The notes under the pieces: generated by a model
What the model was told of the DNA's origin: nothing
Databases searched by the model: none
Seen by the model: only the letters and a program-made list of their open reading frames with translations
Made by a program: the position numbers and the translations under genes
Shown here: positions 14,166-26,260 of the stretch, piece after piece
Layout of the letters: each line of letters begins with the position of its first letter
Numbering within the stretch: the stretch's first letter is position 1
From: Ipomoea triloba
Lineage: Eukaryota > Streptophyta > Magnoliopsida > Solanales > Convolvulaceae
DNA length: 64,000 nucleotides
Reading direction: 5' to 3'
NCBI RefSeq assembly: GCF_003576645.1
Contig: NC_044919.1
Span: 25,893,421-25,957,420 of the forward strand

Positions 14166-14340
14166 CAAAATTAGAGCATAAAAGACCTTGCGGTCTAGTG
14201 GCACCCGGTGTCCCGGTTAACACTCCCACATGGATGATGGGAGTGGGTTTGAGCCTCAATGGAGGCAACCGTTGACTCTTTGTGTTTCGAAAAGCAAACG
14301 GACTGAGGCGAACTAGAAACAATTGATGAAAAAAATTTTA
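14166..14340 (+). mobile_element. tRNA-derived SINE copy
   Basis: The copy carries an A-box-like TGCGGTCTAGTGG (near 14190), a B-box-like GGGTTTGAGCCTC (near 14250) and the GACTCTTTGTGTTTC segment shared with copies at 8296-8495 and 31930-32045. An A-rich stretch lies near 14328-14334. It lies next to the decayed copia pol. Confidence 0.65.
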
Positions 14341-14385
14341 TGGTCGCCAGAAATGCTTCAAGCACCAACGCCGTGGGATAGTGGC

Positions 14386-15701
14386 TGTTAGGAACATTTG
14401 TAATTTAGATTTTGATGATACCAAAAGTTAGGAATTTTAGTCCCCTATATTTTATCTTTTAGACTTAGGTTATTTCTGCTCAAATTCGAATACTGCGAAT
14501 GTTAACTCGAGAAGTTAGGTTTCAAATAGACCAAAATAGTCCGAATGTTAACTCGAGAGGTTACGTTTCGGATAAACTCAACAAAGTTTGAATAGTAACT
14601 CGAATGGTTACCCTTCGAATAGGTTGAAGATGAAGCCCCCGTAGAGTTGAAGACTTGAAGAGTTTGAGAAGATGATTTGAAGAGTAGAAGACTGCAAGAT
14701 TGAAAGGTTGCAATGGCCGAATGGTGAAAGGGCCTACCGTTCGAGTAAAAGGTGGAGCGAATGGTAAAGTAAACTATTTGTATTCGAGAGGTAGTAGAGT
14801 GTTAAGGTTCGACTCGAATAGTACAGTGACAGTTAACCATTCAAAAAGAACTGCTCGAGACATTCTCTAAGATAATAGTTCAAAACCTTAAAGCACTAGT
14901 GAATGTGTCCACATGCAAAGAGATTCCTAGGTTCACATCCCCAGGAGGATTTTCCTTAATAAGACCTAGACATTATGCGCAGAACAAAAGATATGTTCAG
15001 CGCAAAATAAGTGTCTAATGCCTGAAAAGTCTAACAAGTCTACCTATCCTGCGAATTACATGGTGGTCAATAGACATTTGAAATGGGTTCCCCTCCAACG
15101 GACACATTTCTAAAACACCTATAAATACCTTCATTCAAGTCTGAAGAAGGTGCTCGTCATTTCAAAAATTTTATAAGTGTTCAAATCATGAAAAGCACTA
15201 CTCAAGCGAGACTAGTGAGAGAGAAAGCTCAAAGTTTTTATCCAGATTCAAGAGACTTGTGCTGCGAACAAAGTTCAAATCCGGATTCAAGAATCCAAGC
15301 TCTTAGTTGGAGATTGAAGAAACCTTATCTTCAACCCTTTGTATCTCTACTCGGTAAAAGTAGTAGAAAGAGGCGGAGTAAAGTCGATGTTTAGTTGAAA
15401 AACCTGTGGAGTTCAAGGCCGGCTTTGTGTTCAAGACTTGAACGTTCCTTTTGTACTAACGAAATAGTGCAAACCTCCCTAAGTGTTTGAAGGAGAATAG
15501 TGGAGTAGGCTGAGTTGGACGAACTACTATAAAAATCTCTCACTATATATCTTTTACATTACTACTTTTATTTATTGCATATCATTCACACAAACCTTAA
15601 TCTTTCAAGAAAAAACTACATGCAAAGCTAACAAGGGTTATAATTTATTTCCGCTGCGTAGAACTCTCGAATCATTGAAGCTGCAAAGAAGTAACCCTCA
15701 C
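14386..15701 (+). mobile_element. SIRE-like copia LTR, copy C
   Basis: It starts TGTTAGGAACATTTG, followed by GATTTTGATGATACC, the typical opening of SIRE/Maximus-type LTRs. It has a TATA element at 15117-15129. It shares GTGCAAACCTCC, AGTGGAGTAGGCTGAG, ACTATAAAAATCTCTC and TTATTTCCGCTG with copy B in opposite orientation. No gag-pol follows, so it is a solo LTR or a truncated element. The right boundary is approximate. The 68-codon frame at 15188-15394 lies in the LTR and is not a gene. Confidence 0.6.
15117..15129 (+). promoter_or_regulatory. TATA box in LTR copy C
   Basis: CACCTATAAATACC, matching the opposite-strand site in LTR copy B. Confidence 0.5.
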
Positions 15702-16865
15702 TATAAAAATAAAAATAAAAAACTAATGTAACTCAATTTTAAACTTGTTTTAAACAATAAAATTGAATCTATTTTTTTTAAAGGATCAGCTCGAGATCAG
15801 CTTGCCAGAGGCCTGAGACGAGGACTTCCCCATAACTACTAGGCTGGTCTCATGTTGTTCATGTCTTGACCTAGGCTCGGATTTTGGCCAAGGGATCAAT
15901 TTGTCTTTGTTAAAATTGAATTCTTTTAATTCTCTATCTCTCTCACACACACACATCATTAGAAAAGTATAATAAAACAAAGAGAAAAAAAAAAGTCAAA
16001 TACTCTCTAAATATTTAATTAAAAAAGTTCTTCAAATTAAAAAGGTTTCATATAAACTCTCAAACTTGAAGAGAGAGAGATTACTAATTGTAGTTAGTAG
16101 GTTATTGTTGACATGACTAACGTAACCAACATAGATGTCACACACGCACATGATTTTTACATTATTCTTCTTTTGACAAATTCAAAATTTTAAAAAAGAA
16201 ATAGATAAGATTATTGAATATGACAACCACAACTATCTTTATCAGAAACTATGGTTGCCCTTGGCAAACGAGCACACACGATTATATAATGAAAACAGCC
16301 ATGATTATCTTCTTCAAACTAAACTTGTCTATTTTTTTTTTAATTAAAAAGTTTGACCGCCAAACGAAGGAAATGTGAAAATGCTGGCAAATATGGTATC
16401 CTACTAAGCCGGTTAATTAAGAAGTATTCCCCATGGAAGTGACATTGGCAATAAGCCAATAACTTGATACAACTAGTAATCTTTGAGTAAAAAGGCCTAA
16501 TTGCTCCTTTTTCTTTTTCTTTTTCTTTTTTTAATTGAAAACGTAATTTTTTTTTGAAAACGTAATTAAACTTCTTGAATAGTTTAAAATTTATTTGGAC
16601 CTTTTTTTTTTTTTCCTAAATCAAATGAAACGAAATTGTCTCTTAAGACAACTTTATTTAATTGTATCAATATCAATAAGTATATAAAATAATGGTTTCA
16701 AAGTGTATAGTTCATAATAAATTAAGCGGTTTGAATCTTATATATCTTGCTACTCATTAGACGTATAAAAAGAAACAAAAATTTCTAATGATAAAATAAA
16801 TTTAATAATGCTTATTTTAATCTTTTATTGAGGATTAAGTAGAATAAAAGGCGTTCCGCCGTAAG
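15702..16865. other. AT-rich intergenic DNA
   Basis: No gene recognised. It contains CT- and GA-rich patches and homopolymer runs, but nothing with family signatures. Confidence 0.45.
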
Positions 16866-17065
16866 GGTTTGACAACTCCATGTGATGACAAATTATTCTG
16901 TAGACCCGGATTCAAAATACATAATTTATATGCGGAGTGTTCACAATTTATATAATGAATGTTCACAATTAAACTTGTGAACCTTTAGTATGTAAATTAT
17001 ATTGTAAATATTTGATATGTAAAATGTGATTGGTCCACCTTGCAAGGTGATTCGGGTCCATGGTA
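16866..17065 (+). mobile_element. MITE-like repeat (GTTCACAATTTATAT family)
   Basis: Phrases GTTCACAATTTATATAATG and AATGTTCACAATT, flanked by GACAAATTATTCTGTAGACC and GGTCCATGGTATAA, recur in inverted orientation at 26630-26815 and in part at 27310-27380. This looks like a small dispersed DNA element with ACCATGGTATAA-type edges; the family name is unknown. Confidence 0.45.
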
Positions 17066-18000
17066 TAACTATTGACATGTGATGGCATTATCCTCAATAT
17101 CGCACCTAATTTTTGTCTTATAACCACACCTCATTTCCATCTGCTCTAACGTGATTATGATCTCTGCCTATATGCACATGCACATGCACATGCATGCATT
17201 CTCTCTTTAATTTCTTCTTCCCTACGTTACTATCGGTGGACTCATTTAACTTATTATATTCATTATTTATTAATTTAATTAATTCTTTTTAGAAAAAATT
17301 ACACTACTTTGAATATTGTCATTTACAAATCTAGTCAGTCATTCTCTTTAGATTTTACAGATTTAGTCATTTAATAATTATTAAATAAGCTATAAATTTA
17401 GCCCATCAAATCGAATGATTGATATGTCAATTAAGTTTCATATATTAATTTCTTGTCCTAGATTTATAGGTGACAATTCACTTTGAGTTTTTTTTTATCA
17501 TAACATTCACTTTTAGTTCTACTATTATTGTTGCATGATCATTTTTTGTTCTTTATCAACAAAACAGTTTAAATATCGTTAAATAAAAGGGTATCTTTGT
17601 CTTCTCATATAAAATCATAGATACAAATGGAACTTATATGTCTTAGTTATTCGGATGTCTAAATTTACAATTTGTTTAACAATTAAGTAATTAAATTTAT
17701 AAAAATTAAAAGAGATTAACTACATTTATAACTTAGGAACAATTAGGGGATAAAAAATGTAAATTTTCTCTTTTTATTTTTAATAACAATATATTTTTAA
17801 ATCTTTTTTAGATTTTTTTTTGTGATTCATAAAACTTTTAACATAATTTTTAACTATATAATTTTTATTCACTACTACTAAAGTAAATATTTAAAATTTT
17901 GAATTGTAAATAATTTGAATTAAGTTTTCTTTACTGAACTAAAAACATAAAATGCGAAAAAAGAGAAGTGTGTATGCGCGCGTGTGTATATATATATATA
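17066..18000. other. AT-rich intergenic DNA
   Basis: No gene recognised. A short GCACATGCACATGCATGC repeat lies near 17173-17200. Confidence 0.4.
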
Positions 18001-18345
18001 GGACCAAGTTCGAGTGCAGCCTCACTATTAGGTATGTAAAAAGGCAACAATTGCGTAATAAAATGCACAACAATAAAATGCACCAATACATCGTGAAACG
18101 CACCATAAACAAAAAAATGCAACATACCTCACAACACCTAATTGTGCATTTTCGAACACTGCGTGTTGCGTTTATGCGTACTTAATAGTGCGATTTGTGG
18201 TGATGGGTGTTGCGTACCTAATGGTGTGTTTTGTGGTGCATTGGTGCATTTCTTTGTTGTGCGTTTCCTAACACTATTGGTGTGTTACGTTATTGCATAC
18301 GTAATGGTCCGGCCGCACGTTAAGGCCTGCCCGAATTTGAGCTGA
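18001..18345. repeat. Unclassified GTGCATT/GTGTTGCGT-rich repeat beside a TA tract
   Basis: It begins immediately after a TA run with GGACCAAGTTCGAGTGCAGCC and ends near GGCCTGCCCGAATTTGAGC. In between, AATGCACCA- and GTGTTGCGT-type phrases occur in both orientations, so parts could pair. The contained small frames look like chance. Confidence 0.45.
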
Positions 18346-18346
18346 T

Positions 18347-18393
<47 letters not shown>

Positions 18394-18656
18394 CACACAC
18401 ACACACATACATGTTCATTTGGAATCAATTATGTGTTTGCTTAGATTGTGAAGTTGTGAAGTTGTAATAAGATTTATAAATTTTATCCGCGATATAGTAA
18501 TATGAACACAAAAGTAGATGGACACACACACACACATACATGTTCATTTGGAATAATTATCTGTTTGCTTATATCTGCAATATAGTAATTATGTATGAAC
18601 ACAAAAGTAGATGAGTAATTATTATTATTATTGTTGTTGTTGTTGTTGTTGTTGTT
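18346..18656. repeat. (CA)n/(TA)n microsatellites, a ~150-bp tandem duplication and (TTG)n
   Basis: CACACA...TACATGTTCATTTGGAAT appears twice (near 18390 and 18530). Each time it is followed by TTTGCTTA and ATATAGTAAT...GAACACAAAAGTAGATG, which indicates a local duplication of about 150 bp. A TTG trinucleotide run lies at about 18628-18656. Confidence 0.75.
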
Positions 18657-19427
18657 GATGGATTATATTGACTCGGGGTCCGAATCAATTAACCTAATAA
18701 AATTATAGAATATGACGTGTATAGGATAATGATGTAAAGACAATGGTAAATGCAATGTAATAAAGGGAGAAAATCAACATGTCACAGAGACAATAGTTGT
18801 ATTAATGAAGCGTAATGCTATTACAAAAAAGAATTAGTATAATAACAAGACAAGGTTGTGATAATGAAGGAATTATCTCAACAAGACACAAAGGAGTGAT
18901 TTTATACTCTAAATTGACCCAAACTACAACGGAGAAGATGGTGGGGAGTTACAACCGCATTGGACCGCAACAAACGTCGTAGGACTCGGACCCACGTGAA
19001 GACCCTTCACTCGGCCGAGCATGGGGTTCAGCTAAGGTGGTCGACCTTAGCCGAGACAGCCGACCTCGGCCGAGGCGGTCCACCATGTGGCCGAGGGTTG
19101 AGCTTGGCCGTGTGGCCGACCTCATGGCCAAGCACGGAGCTTGAATTGTCCATGCCCGGGTCATATTGCACACGTACACTCTAGTCTATGTTCACTCATA
19201 TTAGGCAAATTGCACACGACACTCTAGTCTGTGTGCATTCCTATAGTAGACTATGTGGATTCATGTTGTGTCTTACAGTATGTATCAAACGAGAAATTGT
19301 AAACGTGAAAAACTTGAATTGTATATATTCAAAATTCAAAGTGTCAGTTACAAGTAGTAGTATGTATCAAACGAGAAAGGGTACAATCTCTGTATGTAAG
19401 AAGTCCTTTGATTCTCTGCTAAGCTAG

Positions 19428-19645
19428 AAGTATGCCGATCGGAAGTGTGCCGAATTGGAGGTATGCTGAGTTCAGAGTATGCTGAATTAGAAGTATGCCG
19501 AGTTCAGAGTATGCTGAACTGGAAGTATGCCGAGTTGGACGTATGTCGAGTTCACAGTATGCTCTGCTAGAAGTATGCCAATTTCAGAGTATGCTGAACT
19601 GGACGTATGTCGAGTTCACAGTATGCTGAACTAGAAGTATGACGT
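19428..19645. repeat. Minisatellite, AGTATGCCGAGTTCAG-type unit
   Basis: About thirteen imperfect ~17-bp units alternate between GAAGTATGCCGA and CAGAGTATGCTGA forms, giving a ~34-bp higher-order period. It sits inside the LTR candidate. Confidence 0.85.
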
Positions 19646-19784
19646 ATTCATCGGCGCAGATATACTGCGGCGTATTCCTCGGTGCAGATATACTGCGGGC
19701 GTGTTCCTCAGATATATTGCGGGCGAGATGCAGATCTTCAGAGCTTCAAAGTCTTAAGGGGGTGATCCAAGATGTCAAATGATG

Positions 19785-19800
19785 GCTCTATTTATAGTGG
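19785..19800 (-). promoter_or_regulatory. TATA box of LTR candidate
   Basis: CCACTATAAATAGAGC on the minus strand, nearly identical to the site at 9475-9490. Confidence 0.5.
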
Positions 19801-20250
19801 AAAATGTAACCACTATCCCTCAACAAACTCTCTAAACATTTATCTAACTTAATTAATTAATTAATTAAGAAAATAAACCTTGCCAAAATCAAGTCCAAGT
19901 TCAAGATTAAATCATCTAATTCAAATTTGAATTAAATTATAAATATCAAATTTAAATCAATTATAATTATAATTAAATTCAAATATGAATTGAGATTGGA
20001 CCAATTAATTAATTAATTCAATAACCCAAAATCAAGTTTAATTGGGCTAATTATATCAATTTAATTATCATGGTCCAATAATTAATCCAATAATCAATCT
20101 CAAAATTAGGCCCAATAATGATTTAGTCGACCCATTTTTCGGCCTCGAATTTTCTGTGTCTACAAATTGCTGCTTCGAGACTTGCTTGGAAACGCTACTT
20201 GAATGCATATATTACTTGAAAGTATGTAGTGCAAGGAAGTCTCGACATCA

Positions 20251-20500
20251 TATGAAGTAGTTTATCCTCGTACTAAGGAGGCTGAAATGATATGAAGCAG
20301 TTTATCCTCGTACTAAGGAGATTAAAGTGATATGAAGTAGTTTTGACTCATGCTGAAGAGCTTTGAAACATATGAGGCAGTTTTGGCTCGTGTCAGGGAG
20401 CCTTGAAGAATATGAGGCAGTTTTGACTCGTGCCAGGGAGCCTTGAAGAATGTGAAGCAATTTTGACTCGTGCTAGGGAGCCTTGAAGAATATGAGGTAG
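20251..20500. repeat. 40-bp minisatellite, about 6.3 copies
   Basis: Units start TATGAAGTAG or TATGAGGCAG at 20251, 20291, 20331, 20371, 20411, 20451 and partially 20491, exactly 40 bp apart. The core is CAGTTTTGACTCGTGCCAGG. The left units are diverged (TTTATCCTCGTACTAAGGAG) and the right units are more uniform. They lie between the gag relic and the LTR candidate. Confidence 0.95.
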
Positions 20501-20557
20501 CAATTAGATATATAGTTTAAGCTCGTATCTAGGAGCATCATTAACTCAACGGGTGCT

Positions 20558-22700
20558 TTAAAAACATTCATTGGGAGGGCTAGCTCCTAGACCATTTAAT
20601 GGGTCTTCATCATATGCAGTGGTATAATACGACGAGACACATTCATCTCCACCGTATGACTTGATATGAGGAATCTTCGTTTTCATCCCTTGGTTAGTTG
20701 GAGTGTAGAATTGCTTTGGCATGTAATCCGCTAATATAATTGGCATCTGTGCCTTCCCATGATAGTTGCAGGCCTTCCCATCAATGAGGTTTTTCAGCGC
20801 ATTTCTCTTGACCCACCTTTTAATAACTTGCTTAGGTGGTCGTGTTGTATCACAAACTCTTTGTTTAGCATGCTTAACATCAAGACAAGTACCATGTTTA
20901 GGTTTGGCATCATAAGACTTGATGTTAAGAGAGAATGAAGACTTATGTCGTTTCCTATGTCCTTTCCCCTTGTTCTTCTCAATTAGTGAAGTAGATTTGT
21001 TGCACAAGATGGAAACTTGATCGGCACTTGTTGTGGCATTTACAAGTTCAATTCTCCCATCCCGAGCTAACTCCATCACTTTATTCTTAAAGACAAAGCA
21101 GTTTTCAATTGCAATACCTCATTTCTGGCAAAGCAACGAGATTGTGCTTTAACAGCTCATCAAACATATGTGAGACATTAGAATCCAAGAATGGATATGT
21201 TTTCTCCTGTCTTTCTTCAATTGTCGGCCTTCTACCTCCCCTTTACTGGCCCTTTACGGGCCAGAAAATGATCTTGGCCTACACCTTTCATTTGCTTTAG
21301 TGAAGACTGTCATTGGTGTAGCCTTCACAGTCATTGATTCTTTCTTTTCTTGTTTTGGAAAAGGTTTATTTCCTTTCTTGAATTCTTACGCCTTGGAGGA
21401 GTTAGGCAAGTTGAATATGTTGAGCCCTCCCATAGCTTCAATGCTCAACTCCATGTCGTGAGCACGATTGGACAACTCCTCGAAGGACTTTGGCTTAATC
21501 CCTTGCAGGATATAGGAGAGTTCAAAGTGCATGCCTTGGATGCACATTTCAATTGCAGAATTTTGGGATATCCTCTCCTTGCAATTTAGGCACAGTTCCC
21601 TCCATCTTTCAATGTAAGCACTGACGCGTTCGCCTTTCCACTGGCGAGCGGTGTTGAGTTCCAGGAAACTAATCGTTCTCCTTGTACTATAGAAGCGGGT
21701 TAAGAACTTACGCTCCATATCGTGCCAACTATCAATGCAGCCGGACTCGAGATCAGTGTGCTAATCAAAAGCAGTTCCCTTTAAGGAACGGACAAACTGC
21801 TTTACCAACAAATCACCATAAGTCCATGGATCATTGCATGTTTTCACAAAGTGAGCAGTGTGCTGCCGAGGGTTTCCCTTGCCATCAAACTGCTGAAACA
21901 TAGGAGGTTGATAGCCGAAAGGCATTTTCAACTCCTCAATCCTTTGTGTGTAGGACTTAGCATAGGAATATGAGGGTTGGCTTCCATCCAACTTGCCTTT
22001 GATAGCTCCCATTATGTAGTCGTTCAACTGATCCACCGGTATCATGCCTTTAGTGATTAGTATAGTTTTCTTAGTTGCAGGCAAGTGAGAAGTAGTTTCT
22101 CCCACTGTAGGGCTGATAGGAAGTTGTGATTGCAAAGAAACCTCTTATTGCCCATCTTGCTACTTTCCTAGAGCGCGACTTCCTTGCCCCTCCATGATGC
22201 TTCCTACCCTATCATCAAGGGTGTTGATCCGTTTCTCTTGGTTTTGAATGAGCATAGTCATTCCTTCAAGCGTCTTAGCAATTCTAGCTAATTGCTCTTT
22301 CACGGACTCAGTGTTAGTCGCCATGGCAAGCATAACGGTATAGACATGCGTCCACTCAGGCGTAGCCTTCCATATATAATGGGTTTGGCGAAGATACAGG
22401 GGAAATACTACTGCTAATAGCATTCCCTTGCATAGAAGTTGGACTACCACCATCAGTAGCTCCTTTAACAGAAGGTAGGCTTCCAGCATAAGTTGTTGCC
22501 TTTGGGGCATAATCGAGCCTTTGAACCACCATTCGTGCCATGAAATGAGGTTCAGGTAGTTGGACCCCCAAGCTCTTGGCGCAGCTCCTGGTCAGCGGAC
22601 CTTGCGTTTTCTGAGTAGCGCTGGAGCTAGCTAGAGGCGCAGACTTGGAATTGGTAGCTTGGGCATAAGTCTTCCTGAACATGGGGTTGTTCGATGTCAT
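20558..22700 (-). pseudogene. Ty3/gypsy gag relic, no pol
   Basis: The start ATG at 22700 opens MTSNNPMFRKTYAQ. The gag then runs through at least five frame segments. These include RIEELKMPFGYQPPMFQQFD and HFVKTCNDPW (21761-22135), and the conserved gag core with FLELNTARQWKGERVSAYIE and RWRELC (21386-21718). A basic C-terminal part with MMELARDGRIELVN (20558-21079) follows. Several frameshifts make it non-functional. It is followed downstream by the 40-bp tandem repeats and an LTR candidate, with no protease, reverse transcriptase or integrase. It resembles non-autonomous gag-only elements, although a pol deletion could leave the same picture. The upstream LTR is missing. Confidence 0.7.
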
Positions 22701-22769
22701 TGAACGCGCTGGTAAAAGAAGTTTTAGTAGTAGAGAGATGAGAGACAAAGCTGTCACACTGGGCATGTC

Positions 22770-23464
22770 AAAATATGTAAATACAAAGTTTTGAATAATA
22801 TTTTAAAATTCAAACTTTGGTTACATGTACTCATGTAGTATATCAATATGACGTGAACCGGAACTGAACCGATGTCATATATAGTGAAAATGATCAAACA
22901 CTTATTTTGATAAATCGATTTGGTTCCAATTTCGATTTTGAACTGTCAATCAAAACTTATTTATTTATTTATTTATTTTTATATAATTTTATTTCTTATT
23001 TTTAAAATAGTCTAAATTCAACAATTATTTTATTTTATTTTTTTTCAGTTCTAAATCATAACCGTAACCATCCATACTATTTAGGTTCAGTTGCTACAGT
23101 GTTCGATTAGGTTCGAATCGAACCGTAATCTTCCATACATATTAGTAATATAATTAGTTGAAAAAGAAAAATAAATGAAATAGTTATTTTTAAGGACAAA
23201 AATGTTAATTTAACATTAGAGGGGTGAAAATCGTCACTTTTAAAATAACTAAGGGGGAAAAACTACCACTTTAATAACTTAGGGGGTGAAACTGCTATAT
23301 GCACATAACTCAGGAGAAAAAGTGTCATTTTCCCATATATATGTAGAGAGGGAGAGAGAGGATAGTATGAGATAGTGTTCTAGCTGTGAGTATAAAGAAC
23401 TGTATACGAAAATTTATTCTCTACTTTTTTCCGTTTAATTTTCTTTTTTATCATTTCTTCATAC

Positions 23465-23502
<38 letters not shown>

Positions 23503-24187
23503 AAGAAAAATCTTCAAATATTAATAGGAGATCAGAAATTCCTTATACTTAAGGAACAATTACAAACTTAGATGGTCGACGGCATTTAAAAAAATGTAAC
23601 TTCTTAAGCTAGGTAACATTTCAATCTATTTATCCAAAATGATTAAAATTGATATTGTATGTATAACAATCTCTTATCTTTTCTCGTTTATAAAGTCACC
23701 ATGTTTGAAAAAGGTAGTTTGTAGAGTTACCTTTTAGTCTTATAGTTTATTTATTATATAGAGTTACCTTATAGTCTTCTAACTCAATATTGACTCATCA
23801 TTCGCCCTCCATATTGGGTACAAAGATTTTACTCTCTTAACATTATAGTGATGATTACATTTGAAAATTGAAAACAACATACATTAACATTTATCTATAT
23901 ATATATATATATATCTAAAAATTTACTCTAAAGACAGTTAAACTGATTGATCAATTCAAAATAAATTAATAGATTAACTTTACTATCAGTGGACATCCTC
24001 TACCAAACCGGCCTCTGAACAAGAATAATGAAGACTTCTGATTCAGTAGACAGTATTTGAAAAAAGAAGAATAATAGAACTCACCTTGGAAGTGAGAGAA
24101 TTTCATATTTTTTAGCAGAATTTATGCCTAAAAAGTGTTTTGCAACTAAGAGGGTTGGCAATATCCAAGGAAGCATTTTGTGGTATA
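22770..24187. other. AT-rich intergenic DNA downstream of MYB gene
   Basis: It holds an old GAACCG/CGGTTC-rich patch (22840-23130) like that at 325-465, an A-rich homopolymer near 23472-23500, a TA run near 23897-23915, and no gene. The MYB 3' UTR should lie at its right end. Confidence 0.4.
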
Positions 24188-25829
24188 TCATTTATTGCAC
24201 AACCCACCACTCCGGGATCCCAACTGCCAACACAAACACACTGCTTCTGTCACACTAAGCTCCACGGCGGCTGGGGGCGGCGGCGCAACTGGCAGCGACT
24301 CGCCGGAGGCTGTTGACTCGGCAGAATCTTCAGTCTTGGGATGCAATGCTAGTCCTATAGACAAATCAAGACCACCCATCTGCTCATTTCTTTGCTTATC
24401 TTTCAGTGATTGATGATGAGACTCCTCGCTTGTCGTGCCACAACTGCATTTAGTCTCCTCTTGTGATGGTGCTGAGCTACTCAGATCCATAGAAATATTT
24501 TCAGGCTTGGTGGTGCCGCCGCCGCCGCCGGCTGAGCTGTCAAGTGGCCGGTGGGTTTGTGGGTCAATGCCACGGCTAATGAGCTTGCGCTTAATTTGTG
24601 TGTTCCAATAGTTCTTGATTTCATTGTCAGTCCTTCCAGGCAATCTTGCCGCTATCAGAGACCATCTACAAACACAACGATTTTTAGGATTTTTTTTTTT
24701 CCTTTCTTTCAAAATTATGCTGTACTAAAGAGAGATTTTTACTTTTTTTTTTTTTTATCTAGATAAAAACTTGTGTGAGAGTATCACCGAATTGTGGTTC
24801 GTAAGATGGATCAGTCAAGATAAAAAGGTAATACTAATCATGAACAAAATACTTTAAATAAAAATGTAATATTACCCTTTTTGAAAAATATTTATTCTTA
24901 ATTAGTATTACATTAAGTGAGGCTGTAAATCACTCTTTTATCTATATTAGCTATCCTTTGATTTGATTCTTTTTTGGCTGCTAAAAGAAACATTATATTA
25001 GGATAGAACAGATTCAAGAATTTTGTCTGGCCGCTGGTTTGTAGGCCAAGAAAATGAGAAACATTAATTTCTTCCATTAAAAGTCAAAAATTTCAACTGC
25101 TAGCTAGTAGTATGTATTAACTAATAATGATTGATTAATACCTCATTGTTTCTGGAACATTTTTGTTTCTAGATCTTTAAGTGGTCCCACTTCCCAAATG
25201 GCAGGTAAAACTTCAAGAATTTTTACTTTTTTCAATACTGTATGTATGTGTTCCCAGTACCCACCCCCTGTTTCACACATTTATTCCAACAACCATACAC
25301 ACCCAACCAAGCTAGAAATTACCAAAAAAAATAAGAGCAAATATATGCATAGTAGCAAGTAGCTTGTAGTTCAATGGCATTCAAATCACAGTAATACATA
25401 TTAAAGAAAAAAATATTTAAAAAAAAAGAATTGATTTGATTAAAAATAAAAAATAAGACATATAAAATGAGACGTACTTGTTTCCAAGGAGACTATGAAG
25501 CTTGATGATCAAGTCATCTTCTTGTTGAGTAAAGTTGCCTCTCTTGAGGTCAGGCCTGAGGTAGTTTATCCACCGGAGTCTGCAACTCTTCCCACATCTG
25601 AACAATCCTAATATAAAAAAACACCGAAAAAGAAAAACATTATCGTTTTGTGTTAAGGTAGTGATCGGATAATGATTATATAAAAGTAAGTAATACCAGC
25701 GGCTTTAGGAAGGGAGCGCCAGCAGCCTTCGCCATGAAGACGGATGTAGTTGATGAGGAGTTGGTCTTCTTCCTTTGTCCAGGCGCCTTTGTTGGTATGA
25801 GCTTTCTCACAACAAGGCGAACGTCCCAT
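24188..25829 (-). CDS. R2R3-MYB transcription factor, subgroup-4 repressor type
   Basis: Three exons, 25697-25829, 25478-25607 and 24188-24665, join in frame across GT-AG introns to give 246 aa starting [17 protein letters not shown]. Exon lengths of 133 and 130 nt are the classic R2R3-MYB structure. R2 and R3 occupy about residues 9-115 with the spaced Trp residues. In R3 the bHLH-contact signature [DE]Lx2[RK]x3Lx6Lx3R is complete. After R3 come [14 protein letters not shown] (subgroup-4 C1 motif), an EAR-like LDLSIGLAL and a Cys motif [14 protein letters not shown] just before the stop. Subgroup-4 proteins such as AtMYB4 repress phenylpropanoid and flavonoid genes in the nucleus. The same role is inferred here. 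The Cys motif appears short of its usual final Cys pair. An upstream in-frame ATG at 25847 is possible, but MGRSPCC is the conserved start. Confidence 0.93.
24762..24912 (+). mobile_element. Truncated MITE of the ACTTGTGTGAGAC family in MYB intron 2
   Basis: AAAAACTTGTGTGAGAGTATCACC followed by GTAATACT/TGTAATATTACCC phrases matches one arm and the interior of the elements at 7155-7535 and 28203-28658. The opposite terminus is missing. It lies wholly within the second intron (24666-25477), so it does not affect the coding exons. Confidence 0.55.
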
Positions 25830-25995
25830 TTCTCTTCTCCTTTTCAAATTATTCCTTTTTTTCTTGAGAGAGAGAGAGGGAGAGAGAGAGTAGTATTTTT
25901 AAGGGAGACAGGTAGGAAGGAGCCTTGGGTGTGTCATGTGTGTGTATACACTCCTTAGCTTGATTGGACGACGGGGTATATATATATATATATAT
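25830..25995 (-). promoter_or_regulatory. MYB 5' leader and core promoter region
   Basis: Upstream of the MYB start on the minus strand is a pyrimidine-rich (CT)n leader (25862-25890), then a CCAATCAAG box near 25952-25960, and a TA-rich tract (25978-25997) that could supply a TATA element. Placement of the start site is inference. Confidence 0.35.
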
Positions 25996-25997
25996 AG

Positions 25998-26260
25998 GTC
26001 CTTAATCAGGTGAGAACCATGTCCCAGGTGAGAACCTAAGGACAAATTCGAACCATTGATCTAGTAGATCTAACTATTGAAATAAACAAAATTCTGTAAG
26101 TGCACACAAATTACTATACAAATCAAATGAGACAATTCATTCTCGTGAAACCTTTTAAGTGCACACAAATTACTATACAAAAGCACACACTAAATTGTGT
26201 GTAATTTGCCCAGCATGACTGTACACAATCTACTATATATGTATGTATTGTTTATATAAA
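25998..26260. repeat. Unclassified repeat beside TA tract, with internal 25-bp duplication
   Basis: It begins right after the TA run with GGTCCTTAATCAGGTGAGAACC. AAGTGCACACAAATTACTATAC occurs twice (near 26098 and 26157). The opening resembles the element start beside the TA run at 4570 (AGTTCTCAGGTGAAAAATG). Likely an old MITE. Confidence 0.4.

Larger units (their letters stand above)
18660..20164 (-). mobile_element. Gypsy-type LTR candidate
   Basis: On the minus strand it begins TGTAGACACAG at 20164, just downstream of a gag relic and tandem repeats in the same orientation. It has a TATA element at 19785-19800, a GC-rich GGCCGAG-repeat patch (about 19010-19110) and a minisatellite near the transcription-start side. 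The left end is not defined and no second LTR is seen. It is probably the 3' LTR of the element whose gag lies at 20558-22700. Confidence 0.4.

Noticed and set aside
20251..20500. CRISPR-like array of 40-bp repeats
   Set aside because: There are no spacers between units, and it lies in a gypsy element.
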